The position numbers were made by a program, and so were the translations under genes. A stretch of 64,000 bases of DNA from Pseudomonas sp. BN411 (GTDB taxonomy: Bacteria; Pseudomonadota; Gammaproteobacteria; Pseudomonadales; Pseudomonadaceae): the NCBI RefSeq assembly GCF_029871235.1, contig NZ_SSOM01000070.1:62001-126000 (forward strand), read 5' to 3'. This document shows, one piece after another, positions 47,384-55,510 of the stretch; the first letter of the stretch is position 1, and every line of letters begins with the position of its first letter. The notes under the pieces were generated by a model. That model did not search any database, had not been told where the DNA came from, and saw only the letters and a list, made by a program, of their open reading frames with translations.

Positions 47384-48136
47384 ATGCATTCGATCCTGTC
47401 CCTGCGCCAGTACAACCACGACCTGCTGGTCCACAGCCACAGCCACGCCCAGTTGGTGTTCGGCCTGAGCGGCAGCCTGGACTTCGAGGTGGATGGCCGT
47501 GGCGCGCTGGTACAGCGTCAGACCCTGGCAGTGGTGCCGCCTGAAGCGCAGCACGCCTGCGGCAGTCCCGGCGGAAGCCTCTGCCTGGTGGTGGACGTAC
47601 CTGACGACGACTGGTTGCGACTCACCCTTGGCCGACATTTCGACGCCGGCCGGCGCCTGCTGGAACGCCCCGGCGCGCTGAACCTGAACCCGGCGCAAAG
47701 CCAGTTGGTGAGCTGGATCGCCGCCAGTCCCCTGGCCGATGAGGTGATTGCCGGGCAATCCGCCGGACTGTTGCTGGCCAGCCTGGCCGCCCCCGGCTCC
47801 CAGGTAGAAGACAACGGCGCCCTGCCCCTCGCGGCGCTCGACGCCCATATCGACCAGCACGCCGCCCGCCCCCTGCAGGTGGCTGACCTGGCGCGCCTCA
47901 GCGGCCTCTCGGTGGCGCGTTTCCACGCCCGCTTCCTGGCCGAAACCGGGCAGACGCCCATGGACTACGTGCGCGCCCGGCGTTTGCACCTCGGCCGTCA
48001 GCTTCTCCTGGAAAGCCGCCTGGCCGTGGGCGAGATCGCCGCAAAGGTCGGCTACAGCTCCCAGAGCGCCTTCACCGCCGCGCTTTCCCGCGAGTTCGGG
48101 ATCACCCCGCGCGCCCTGCGCAAGGGCCGCGAGTAA
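47384..48136 (+). CDS. AraC-family transcriptional regulator (cupin type)
   Basis: The 250-residue regulator has an N-terminal cupin-like effector domain (LRQYNHDLLVHSHSHAQLVFGLSGSLDFEVDG, with a His-rich ligand site) and a C-terminal AraC helix-turn-helix pair (LQVADLARLSGLSVARFHARFLAETGQTPMDYVRARR...VGEIAAKVGYSSQSAFTAALSREFG). The ATG at 47384 has GAGGTG upstream; the frame also opens at 47276 without support. It is divergent from plcP and followed by csaA. Confidence 0.85.
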   Translation: MHSILSLRQYNHDLLVHSHSHAQLVFGLSGSLDFEVDGRGALVQRQTLAVVPPEAQHACGSPGGSLCLVVDVPDDDWLRLTLGRHFDAGRRLLERPGALNLNPAQSQLVSWIAASPLADEVIAGQSAGLLLASLAAPGSQVEDNGALPLAALDAHIDQHAARPLQVADLARLSGLSVARFHARFLAETGQTPMDYVRARRLHLGRQLLLESRLAVGEIAAKVGYSSQSAFTAALSREFGITPRALRKGRE

Positions 48137-48219
48137 CGCGACAAAGCCCGCGAGCCTGGCGACAGACAAGGCGGTTTGTCCTCACTAGACTGGTGGCGGT
48201 CGTTATCAGGGAGAACCTT

Positions 48220-48555
48220 ATGTCCACCATCGAATGGGGCGACTTCGAGCGCGTCGAACTGCGCGTCGGCACCATCCTTTCCGCCGCCCCCAATGCCAAG
48301 GCAATCAAGCCGGCCTACGTGCTGGAAGTGGACCTGGGTGAACTCGGGGTGAAAACCTCCAGCGCACAGATCACCGCCCATTACCAGGCCGACGACCTGG
48401 TGGGCCGACAAGTGCTGTGCGTGTGCAACTTCGCCCCCAAGCGCATCGCCGGCATCCGCTCCGAAGTGCTGGTCACCGGCGTCCATGACGACGAGAACAA
48501 GGTAGTGCTGGCCAGCTTCGACAAGCCTCTGCCCAATGGGGCACGCCTGGCATGA
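48220..48555 (+). CDS. csaA: CsaA-like tRNA-binding-domain protein
   Basis: The 111-residue protein consists of a single OB-fold tRNA-binding domain: FERVELRVGTILSAAPNAKAIKPAYVLEVDLGELGVKTSSAQIT, then VGRQVLCVCNFAPKRIAGIRSEVLV. CsaA of Bacillus has chaperone-like, export-linked activity; the Pseudomonas role is not established. AGGGAGAA lies before the ATG. The next gene starts within its stop (ATGA), so it is translationally coupled to the EamA transporter. Confidence 0.88.
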   Translation: MSTIEWGDFERVELRVGTILSAAPNAKAIKPAYVLEVDLGELGVKTSSAQITAHYQADDLVGRQVLCVCNFAPKRIAGIRSEVLVTGVHDDENKVVLASFDKPLPNGARLA

Positions 48556-49430
48556 AGGAACGCAACGCGCTGCTGGCGATCCACCTGGGCGCCCTGCTGT
48601 TCGGGCTTTCGGGCATCTTCGGCAAGCTCGCCAATACCGCGCCGATGATCATCACCTTCGGTCGTGGGCTGTTCGCGGTCATCGCCCTGGCACTCTTCGC
48701 CCAGCTCATCGCCCGTGGCCGCAGCGCCAACCCCAACCTGCGCCAGTTGGCCATGCTCGGCCTCGGCGGCCTGCTGTTGGGGGCTCACTGGATCACCTTC
48801 TTCCACGCGGTGCAGGTGGCTGGCGTGGCCATCGCCACCCTCGGTTTCGCCAGCTTCCCGGCCTTCACCCTGCTACTGGAGGGCCTGCTGTTCCGCGAGC
48901 GCATCCGCGCCCAGGAAATCCTGATCGTCGGGCTGGTCAGCTTCGGCCTGGTGCTGGTGACGCCCAGTTTCGACTGGGGCAGCGAGGCCACCCAGGGGCT
49001 GCTGTCGGCCATCCTGTCGGGCCTTCTGTTTTCCCTCCTGTCGCTGCTCAACCGCGTCAGCGTGAAGGGCCTGGACCCGGTGAAGGCGGCGCTATGCCAG
49101 AACCTCACCATCGTGCTCTGCCTGGCGCCGTTCAGTTGGCCGCTGCTGCACGAAGTGAAACCCATGGACTGGTTCTGGATCGCCCTGCTCGGGGTGTTCT
49201 GCACGGGCCTTGCCCACAGCCTGTTCGTCGCCAGTTTGAAGGTGCTGAAGGCCCGCACCACGGCGGTGATCTTCGCCCTGGAGCCGGTCTACGGCATCGC
49301 CTTCGCCTGGTGGCTGTTCGACGAGCAACCCGGTCTGCGCATGCTGGCGGGCGGCGCACTGATCATCTTCGCCATCGCCCTGTCGGCGCGCAAAGGCGCG
49401 GCTGTCGAGGCGAAGCCCGCAACAGCCTGA
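48552..49430 (+). CDS. EamA/DMT-family transporter
   Basis: The 292-residue protein has ten hydrophobic helices in two EamA repeats (ALLFGLSGIFGKLANTAPMIITFGRGLFA and LLSAILSGLLFSLLSLLNRVSVKG; later ARTTAVIFALEPVYGIAFAWWLFDEQ), typical of drug/metabolite exporters. Substrate unknown. The ATG overlaps the csaA stop. A long-spaced inverted repeat follows, then the convergent hldD. Confidence 0.88.
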   Translation: MKERNALLAIHLGALLFGLSGIFGKLANTAPMIITFGRGLFAVIALALFAQLIARGRSANPNLRQLAMLGLGGLLLGAHWITFFHAVQVAGVAIATLGFASFPAFTLLLEGLLFRERIRAQEILIVGLVSFGLVLVTPSFDWGSEATQGLLSAILSGLLFSLLSLLNRVSVKGLDPVKAALCQNLTIVLCLAPFSWPLLHEVKPMDWFWIALLGVFCTGLAHSLFVASLKVLKARTTAVIFALEPVYGIAFAWWLFDEQPGLRMLAGGALIIFAIALSARKGAAVEAKPATA

Positions 49431-49433
49431 GGA

Positions 49434-49507
49434 TCGCGAAACGGGGCAAGCGAGCGGCGCCCTCTGCCTGCCTTCATCGGAATCGCACTCCCTGCCCCGT
49501 TTCGCGA
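49434..49507. repeat. Long-spaced 15-bp inverted repeat between convergent genes
   Basis: TCGCGAAACGGGGCA at 49434-49448 is perfectly complementary to 49493-49507, with 44 bases between. It lies between the EamA gene and hldD and may terminate both transcripts or mark a repeat element. Confidence 0.8.
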
Positions 49508-49514
49508 AACACGC

Positions 49515-50543
49515 TCAGGCAGCCTGGCCCATTTCCGGCAGTCGCCCGCCCGACTCCTGTTCCAGCAGCCAGTGGCAATAACGTTCCACGCCCTGCTGTA
49601 CATCCAGCATCGGCTGACGGAAGCCGGCTTCGCGCAAACGGCTGATATCAGCCTGGGTGAAGCACTGGTACTTGCCGCGCAGGGCATCGGGGAACTCGCT
49701 GTAGGACAGCAGCCCTTGCTCGCGCATCGCCAGCAGGCTGAGCGGCGGCAGGCCTTCGTGGGCGCGCAGGGCATTGACCATGCTCCACGCCACATCGTTG
49801 AACGGCTGGGCGCGCCCCGTGCCGAGGTTGAAGATGCCAGAGCGCTGCGGCTGGTCGAAAAAATGCAGGTTGACCCGCGCCACGTCCTCCACCGAGACGA
49901 AATCCCGAAGGTGTTCACCGCCTGCGTAGCCGTCATAGCCCCCGAACAGGCTGACCTTGCCGTCGGCGCGGTACTGCCGGAAGCAATGGAACGCCACCGA
50001 GGCCATGCGCGCCTTGTGGCTCTCGCGCGGGCCGTAGACGTTGAAGTAGCGCAGCCCAACCACCTGGCTGCGCGCGCTGGGCAAGAGGCGACGCACGCGC
50101 TGGTCGAAGAGAAATTTGGAGTAGCCGTAGACGTTCAGCGGGCGTTCCGCCTCGCGCTCCTCGCGAAACACCCGGTTGCCGCCATAGACCGCCGCCGATG
50201 ACGCATAGATGAAGGGCACGCCCTGGGCCAGGCAGGCGTCCAGCAACTCACAGCTGTAGCGGTAGTTGTTGTCCATCATGAAGCGCCCGTCGCCCTCCAT
50301 GGTGCTGGAGCAGGCGCCCTGGTGAAACACCGCGCGCGGCCGTCCGAAGCGGCCTTCGCGCAGCAGCGGGAGCAGGTCGCGCTTGTCCAGGTAATCGGCG
50401 ATTTCGCCGTCGGCGAGGTTGCGGAACTTGTCGCCTTCGGTCAGATCGTCCACGGCGATGATGTCGGTCTCGCCGCGGCGGTTGAGGGCCTGGACCAGGT
50501 TGCTACCGATGAAGCCGGCGGCACCGGTGACGATGATGCTCAT
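49515..50543 (-). CDS. hldD: ADP-L-glycero-D-manno-heptose-6-epimerase
   Basis: The 342-residue extended SDR completes ADP-heptose for the LPS core. It has the nucleotide-binding [37 protein letters not shown], the YxxxK pair in [13 protein letters not shown], and [13 protein letters not shown]. It is monocistronic in this window and is transcribed away from the SelW-like gene's upstream side. Also known as rfaD. Confidence 0.96.
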   Translation of the reverse strand: MSIIVTGAAGFIGSNLVQALNRRGETDIIAVDDLTEGDKFRNLADGEIADYLDKRDLLPLLREGRFGRPRAVFHQGACSSTMEGDGRFMMDNNYRYSCELLDACLAQGVPFIYASSAAVYGGNRVFREEREAERPLNVYGYSKFLFDQRVRRLLPSARSQVVGLRYFNVYGPRESHKARMASVAFHCFRQYRADGKVSLFGGYDGYAGGEHLRDFVSVEDVARVNLHFFDQPQRSGIFNLGTGRAQPFNDVAWSMVNALRAHEGLPPLSLLAMREQGLLSYSEFPDALRGKYQCFTQADISRLREAGFRQPMLDVQQGVERYCHWLLEQESGGRLPEMGQAA

Positions 50544-50629
50544 GACGGACTTCCTCTGGGGAATGGAAATGCCGTCAGGCTATGCCTCGATCCCTGCTCG
50601 CCTGTTGATCTGTAGCAAAAGACGACGGA

Positions 50630-50914
50630 TCAGGAGCGATCGTTGTGGCCCAGGTCCCGCGCCGGATCGATCTGGTCGCGGACGCGCTGCTTGAGCACCT
50701 TGGCCTCGGGGAAACCGCCATCGGCCTTGCGCTCCCAGATCTGCACGCCATTGCAGGTGATGCGGAACACCCCGCCGGTACCTGGCTCCAGGCTCACCTT
50801 GCCGAGGTCGTCGCTAAAGGTGCTGAGCAGCTCCTGGGCCAGCCAGGCGGCACGCAATAGCCACTGGCACTGGGTGCAATAGGTGATGACGATTTCGGGC
50901 TTGCTGGCTGACAT
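50630..50914 (-). CDS. SelT/SelW/SelH-family Rdx protein
   Basis: The 94-residue thioredoxin-like protein has the redox motif Cys-Thr-Gln-Cys near residue 13 (VITYCTQCQWLLRAAWLAQELL), in which bacterial members have Cys where animal homologues have selenocysteine, and the typical later TGGVFRITCNGVQIWERKADGGFPEAKVLKQRVRD. Function is unproven; a redox role is likely. It is divergent from plpD. Confidence 0.9.
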   Translation of the reverse strand: MSASKPEIVITYCTQCQWLLRAAWLAQELLSTFSDDLGKVSLEPGTGGVFRITCNGVQIWERKADGGFPEAKVLKQRVRDQIDPARDLGHNDRS

Positions 50915-50942
50915 GTTGGGCTCGGCGACAGGTTGGGCGCCC

Positions 50943-50948
50943 TATAAT
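50943..50948 (+). promoter_or_regulatory. -10 box of plpD
   Basis: A perfect TATAAT lies 38 bases before the plpD ATG in the divergent region; no clear -35 box. Confidence 0.5.
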
Positions 50949-50985
50949 AGCCGGCTTCGGATCTTCGCCTGACCAGGGATGCGTT

Positions 50986-53166
50986 ATGCGCCGCCTTCTG
51001 CTTTGCCTGCTGTTCCTCCCCCTCCTCTGTTTCGCGCAACCCGAACCCCGCATCGGCCTGGTGCTGTCCGGCGGTGCCGCGCGCGGCCTGGCCCATATCG
51101 GGGTGCTCAAGGCGCTGGAGGAACAGGGCATCAAGGTCGACGCCATTGCCGGCACCAGCATGGGCGCGGTGATCGGCGGGCTCTACGCGGCGGGCTACAA
51201 GGTGGATGAACTGGAGAAGATCGCCATCCACATGGACTGGCAGCAGGCGCTCTCCGACAACCCGCCACGGCAGGAAGTCCCCTTCCGCCGCAAACAGGAC
51301 GACCGTGATTTCCTGGTCAAGCAGCGCCTGAGTTTTCGCGACGACGGCAGCCTCGGCCTGCCGCTGGGCGTGATCCAGGGGCAGAACCTCGCCCTGCTGC
51401 TGGAAAGCCTGTTGGTGCACACCAGCGACACCCGCGACTTCGACAAGCTGGCCATTCCCTTCCGCGCAGTGGCCACCGACGTCGCCACTGGCGAAAAGGT
51501 GGTGTTCCGCAAAGGCCACCTGCCCCAGGCGATCCGCGCCAGCATGTCGATTCCCGCCGTGTTCGCGCCGGTGGAAGTGAATGGCCGCCTGCTGGTGGAC
51601 GGCGGCATGGTGGACAACATCCCGGTGGATGTGGCCCGCGAGATGGGTGTCGATCGGGTGATCGTGGTCGACATCGGCACGCCCCTGCGCTCGCGCAAGG
51701 AACTGGCAACAGTGGTCGATGTGCTCAACCAGTCGGTCACCCTGATGACCCGCACCAATTCCGAGGCCCAACTGGCCACCCTCAACCCCACCGACGTGCT
51801 GATCCAGCCGCCCCTGGCCGGCTACGGCGCCACCGACTTCGGCCACTCCCGCGAGATGATCGATGCCGGTTATCGCGCCGCGCAGATTCTCGCCCCTCGC
51901 CTGGCCGAACTGCGCCCGCTGTCCAGCAGCCGCGACCTGGCCCTGGACAGCGCGCGTCTGCCCAGTGAGCGCACGCCGGTGATCCGCAGCATCCTCATCG
52001 AGAACGACTCGAAGGTCAGCGACGCGGTCATCCGCCGCTACATCCGCCAACCCCTGGGCGCACCGCTGGACCTGGACCGCCTGCAGAGCGACATGAGCAC
52101 CCTCTATGGCCTGGACTACTTCGAGCAGGTGCATTACCGCGTGGTCCGCCGTATGGATGGCAACGCCCTGGTGATCAACGCCCGAGGCAAGCGCGCCGGC
52201 ACCGACTACCTGCGCCTGGGCCTGAACCTGTCCGACGACATGCGCGGCGACAGCGCCTTCAACCTGGGCGCGAGCTACCGCAAGAACGGCATCAACGAAC
52301 TGGGCGCCGAATGGCTGACCCGCCTGCAACTGGGCGACCACCAGGAGCTCTACAGCGAGTTCTACCAGCCGCTGGACGCCGGCTCACGTTACTTCGTCGC
52401 CCCCTACCTGTTCGGCGAAGCGCAGAACATCGAGGCCATCCTCGACAACGACCCAATCGCCGAATACCGCCTGGAACGCTACGGCTATGGCCTCAATCTC
52501 GGCCGGCAGATCGCCAACAACGGCGAAATCCGCTTCGGCGTCGGCCAGGCCTGGGGCTCGGCCGACGTGCGGGTGGGCGAACGCGACCTGCCCAGCTTCG
52601 ACTTCTCCGAGGGCTACTACGAGCTGAAGTACTCCTTCGACACGCTGGACAACGTCGACTTCCCCCATGAGGGCGAGGACATCGGCCTCACACTGCGCCA
52701 GTACGATCCGGGGCTCGGCTCGGACGAACGCTACCGGCAGTGGCAGCTGAGCCTGGACAAGGCCCTGAGTTCGGGGCCGGACACCTTTGTCCTCGGCGGT
52801 CGCTATGGGCGCACCATCGATGATGCCGAGGTGGTCACCTCGAGCTTCCTGCTGGGCGGAGCGCGCCAACTCTCGGGCTTCCGCCAGGATTCCATCAGCG
52901 GCCAGAACATCAGCCTGGCGCGGGCAATCTACTACCGCCGCCTGACCCAGCGCTCGTTCCTGCCGCTGGACTTCCCGGTGTACCTCGGCGGCAGCCTGGA
53001 ACGTGGCCGCGCCTGGAACAACGACGACAGCTTCGACAGCGGCTACATCAATGCCGCCAGCGTCTTCATCAGCTTCGATACGCCCCTGGGGCCGCTGGAC
53101 TTCAGCTACGGCCTGAACGACGAAGCGGAGCGCGCGCTCTACCTCAACCTGGGCCGCGTGTTCTGA
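50986..53166 (+). CDS. plpD: Patatin-like phospholipase autotransporter PlpD (type Vd)
   Basis: The 726-residue protein has a signal peptide (MRRLLLCLLFLPLLCFAQ) and a patatin domain (residues 22-310) with the oxyanion GGAARG, nucleophile Ser58 in GTSMG and catalytic Asp205 in DGGMVDN. A single POTRA domain follows (about 325-385; VIRSILIENDSKVSDAVIRRYI), then a 16-strand-type outer-membrane barrel ending in a terminal Phe (LYLNLGRVF). It is a class A1 phospholipase of the PlpD family, exported by its own barrel. Full length compared with P. aeruginosa PlpD. Confidence 0.95.
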   Translation: MRRLLLCLLFLPLLCFAQPEPRIGLVLSGGAARGLAHIGVLKALEEQGIKVDAIAGTSMGAVIGGLYAAGYKVDELEKIAIHMDWQQALSDNPPRQEVPFRRKQDDRDFLVKQRLSFRDDGSLGLPLGVIQGQNLALLLESLLVHTSDTRDFDKLAIPFRAVATDVATGEKVVFRKGHLPQAIRASMSIPAVFAPVEVNGRLLVDGGMVDNIPVDVAREMGVDRVIVVDIGTPLRSRKELATVVDVLNQSVTLMTRTNSEAQLATLNPTDVLIQPPLAGYGATDFGHSREMIDAGYRAAQILAPRLAELRPLSSSRDLALDSARLPSERTPVIRSILIENDSKVSDAVIRRYIRQPLGAPLDLDRLQSDMSTLYGLDYFEQVHYRVVRRMDGNALVINARGKRAGTDYLRLGLNLSDDMRGDSAFNLGASYRKNGINELGAEWLTRLQLGDHQELYSEFYQPLDAGSRYFVAPYLFGEAQNIEAILDNDPIAEYRLERYGYGLNLGRQIANNGEIRFGVGQAWGSADVRVGERDLPSFDFSEGYYELKYSFDTLDNVDFPHEGEDIGLTLRQYDPGLGSDERYRQWQLSLDKALSSGPDTFVLGGRYGRTIDDAEVVTSSFLLGGARQLSGFRQDSISGQNISLARAIYYRRLTQRSFLPLDFPVYLGGSLERGRAWNNDDSFDSGYINAASVFISFDTPLGPLDFSYGLNDEAERALYLNLGRVF

Positions 53167-53180
53167 ACCTGTCTGCTTTT

Positions 53181-53265
53181 GTAGGTTCGGCCGGGCGGCG
53201 TTCCGCGAGCGCAGCGAAGCCCAACATTTGCGTGTTGGGCTTCGCATAGCTCAGCCACAACCTAC
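53181..53265. repeat. Pseudomonas intergenic repeat after plpD
   Basis: Outer arms GTAGGTT/AACCTAC enclose a perfect 13-bp hairpin (GCGAAGCCCAACA/TGTTGGGCTTCGC, 6-base loop, 53214-53245). It is the same element family as at 5322 and 42073 and could serve as the plpD terminator. Confidence 0.8.
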
Positions 53266-53311
53266 AAGAGCTGGGTTAGCGAAATGGGAATAATCAAATG
53301 AATTTTCAGTA

Positions 53312-53341
53312 TTAAAAGGACATATGCCATTCCGTTATAGT
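53312..53341 (+). promoter_or_regulatory. Candidate promoter of sbp-like gene
   Basis: TTAAAA, 18 bases, TATAGT, in an AT-rich stretch that stands out from the GC-rich surroundings, about 32 bases before the ATG. AT-rich DNA here would suit CysB binding, but no clear CysB site is assigned. Confidence 0.5.
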
Positions 53342-53373
53342 CGGCAACTCACACTGCCCAGAAGGAACGCCCT

Positions 53374-54372
53374 GTGAAACGACTGTTCTCCGCCTCCCTC
53401 CTCGCCGCCGGCCTCGCCCTGGCCAGCGCCGCCCAAGCCGCGCCCACGCTGCTGAACGTCTCCTACGACGTGATGCGCGACTTCTACAAGGACTACAACG
53501 CTGCCTTCCAGAAACACTGGAAAGCGGAAAAAGGCGAGAACATCACCCTGCAGATGTCCCACGGCGGCTCCAGCAAACAGGCCCGCGCGGTGATCGACGG
53601 CCTGCCCGCCGATGTCATCACCATGAACCAGGCCACCGACATCAACGCCCTGGCCGACAACGGCGGCCTGGTGCCGCAGGACTGGGCAACCCGCCTGCCG
53701 AACAACAGCGCCCCCTTCACCTCCGCCACCGTGTTCATCGTGCGCAAGGGCAACCCCAAGGGCCTGAAGGACTGGCCGGACCTGCTCAAGGACGGCGTGC
53801 AGGTGGTGGTGCCGAACCCCAAGACTTCCGGTAACGGCCGCTACACCTATCTCTCCGCCTGGGGCTACGTGCTGAAGAACGGCGGAGACGAGAACAAGGC
53901 CAAGGAATTCGTCGGCAAGCTGTTCAAGCAAGCGCCGGTGCTGGATACCGGTGGCCGCGCCGCGACCACCACCTTCATCCAGAACCAGATCGGTGATGTG
54001 CTGGTGACCTTCGAGAACGAAGCCGAAATGATCGCCCGCGAATTCGGCCGTGGCGGCTTCGAAGTGGTCTACCCCAGCGTTTCCGCCGAGGCCGAGCCGC
54101 CGGTGACTGTGGTCGACAAGGTGGTGAACAAGAAAGGCACCCGCGCCGCCGCCGAGGCTTACCTCAAGTACCTGTGGAGCGACGAGGGCCAGACCATCGC
54201 CGCCAACAACTACCTGCGCCCGCGTAACCCGGAAATCCTCGCCAAATACGCCGACCGCTTCCCCAAGGTTGAATTCCTCTCCGTGGAGAAGACCTTCGGC
54301 AACTGGCGCGACGTACAGAAGACCCACTTCAACGACGGTGGCATCTTCGATCAGGTCTACACCACGCAGTAA
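53374..54372 (+). CDS. sbp: Sulfate/thiosulfate ABC transporter substrate-binding protein
   Basis: The 332-residue periplasmic binding protein has a signal peptide (MKRLFSASLLAAGLALASAAQAA) and then the Sbp/CysP signatures: LLNVSYDVMRDFYKDYNAAF, QMSHGGSSKQARAVIDGLPADVITMNQATDI, and VPNPKTSGNGRYTYLSAWGY. It binds sulfate or thiosulfate for the CysTWA importer. The importer genes are not adjacent, so it is a stand-alone binding protein. GAAGGA precedes the start. Confidence 0.93.
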   Translation: MKRLFSASLLAAGLALASAAQAAPTLLNVSYDVMRDFYKDYNAAFQKHWKAEKGENITLQMSHGGSSKQARAVIDGLPADVITMNQATDINALADNGGLVPQDWATRLPNNSAPFTSATVFIVRKGNPKGLKDWPDLLKDGVQVVVPNPKTSGNGRYTYLSAWGYVLKNGGDENKAKEFVGKLFKQAPVLDTGGRAATTTFIQNQIGDVLVTFENEAEMIAREFGRGGFEVVYPSVSAEAEPPVTVVDKVVNKKGTRAAAEAYLKYLWSDEGQTIAANNYLRPRNPEILAKYADRFPKVEFLSVEKTFGNWRDVQKTHFNDGGIFDQVYTTQ

Positions 54373-54383
54373 TCGCCCCCCTG

Positions 54384-54409
54384 ACCTGCCCGCATCAGCG
54401 GGCAGGTTT
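54384..54409 (+). terminator. Terminator of sbp overlapping the convergent dmpA stop
   Basis: A 10-bp perfect stem (ACCTGCCCGC/GCGGGCAGGT) with a 4-base loop is followed by TTCC, 12 bases after the sbp stop. The loop contains the TGA stop of the convergent peptidase gene. Confidence 0.75.
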
Positions 54410-55495
54410 CCATCCCAGGCTTTTCAACGCCTCCAGCAGCACATCCCCGGTCATCGCCGGCACCTTTCTGCCATCGGCACAGGTCATCTCATACCCGGCC
54501 AGCAGCGCATTGATGATGGCTTCCTCCACCGCTTCCGCCGCTGCCGCGAACAACGGCGAGATGTGATCGTTGTTGACCATGGTGAGCGGCGTGCTGAAGG
54601 GCAGATCCTTGCGAGCGTAGTCCGCCGGCGGCAGATCCCGGTTGCCGGTGGCGAAGGCCAGGAAGATGTCGCCGCTGGCGTCTTCCGTACCGCCGCCAGT
54701 GCGGGCGATGCCGATGGAGGCTCGCTGGGCCAGGCGCTGGCACTGGTGTGGCAACAGGGGCGCATCGGTGGCGAGGATCACCACGATGGAGCCCATGCCG
54801 GGCGTGTCGCGTTCAGCGAAGGGCGATTCGATCCCCTGCAACAGCCGCCCCACCGGGTAGCCATCCACACGCAGCTCACGACGCACGCCGTGGTTGGCCT
54901 GGACCAGGGCCCCCACCGTCCAGCCACCCTGCTCCGCCGCCAGACGCCGCGATGCGGTGCCGATGCCGCCCTTGAATTCGTGGCAGATCATGCCGGTACC
55001 GCCTCCGACCGGTCCTTCGGCCACCTGGCCTGCACGAGCTTCCGCCAGCGCCTCCTGCACCTGGGCCGCACCGACATGCTGACCCCAGATGTCATTCAAC
55101 AGGCCATCAAAGGTTTCCATCACTACCGGCATGCACCAGTAGACGGAATCCCCGACGGCGTCCCGTTCGGCGGCCACCAGTGCATCGCGCACCACGCCGA
55201 CGCTGTGGGTATTGGTGATGGCGACGGGCGTGGTCAACAGGCCCGCCTCGCGAATCCATTCCAGTCCGGTGGCATCACCATTTCCATTGAGTACGTGACA
55301 GCCGGCGAAGCAGGGCTGCTCGGACGCAGAACCGTCCCGGGGCTGAACCACGGTCACGCCGGTGCGGACCTGCTTTCCCTCGCGCTCCTCGCAGATCGTG
55401 CTGTGCCCGACCCGTACGCCCGGAACATCCGTGATGGAGTTGAACTCTCCCGGCGTACCGAGACCGATGCTGATACCAAGTTGACGCGCGCGCAT
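54395..55495 (-). CDS. dmpA: DmpA/BapA-type P1 aminopeptidase (self-cleaving Ntn-like)
   Basis: The 366-residue S58 peptidase resembles L-aminopeptidase D-Ala-esterase/amidase and beta-peptidyl aminopeptidases. It has the N-terminal SITDVPGVRVGHSTI, VGGGTGMICHEFKGGIGTASR, and the self-cleavage site Gly235-Ser236 in TPGMGSIVVILATDAPL, whose Ser becomes the nucleophile. No signal peptide is seen, so it acts in the cytoplasm. It follows the APC permease on the same strand by 15 bases, so imported peptides or amides may be its substrates (inference). Confidence 0.9.
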   Translation of the reverse strand: MRARQLGISIGLGTPGEFNSITDVPGVRVGHSTICEEREGKQVRTGVTVVQPRDGSASEQPCFAGCHVLNGNGDATGLEWIREAGLLTTPVAITNTHSVGVVRDALVAAERDAVGDSVYWCMPVVMETFDGLLNDIWGQHVGAAQVQEALAEARAGQVAEGPVGGGTGMICHEFKGGIGTASRRLAAEQGGWTVGALVQANHGVRRELRVDGYPVGRLLQGIESPFAERDTPGMGSIVVILATDAPLLPHQCQRLAQRASIGIARTGGGTEDASGDIFLAFATGNRDLPPADYARKDLPFSTPLTMVNNDHISPLFAAAAEAVEEAIINALLAGYEMTCADGRKVPAMTGDVLLEALKSLGWKPAR

Positions 55496-55510
55496 GGCGA
55501 CTCCTGTGAC

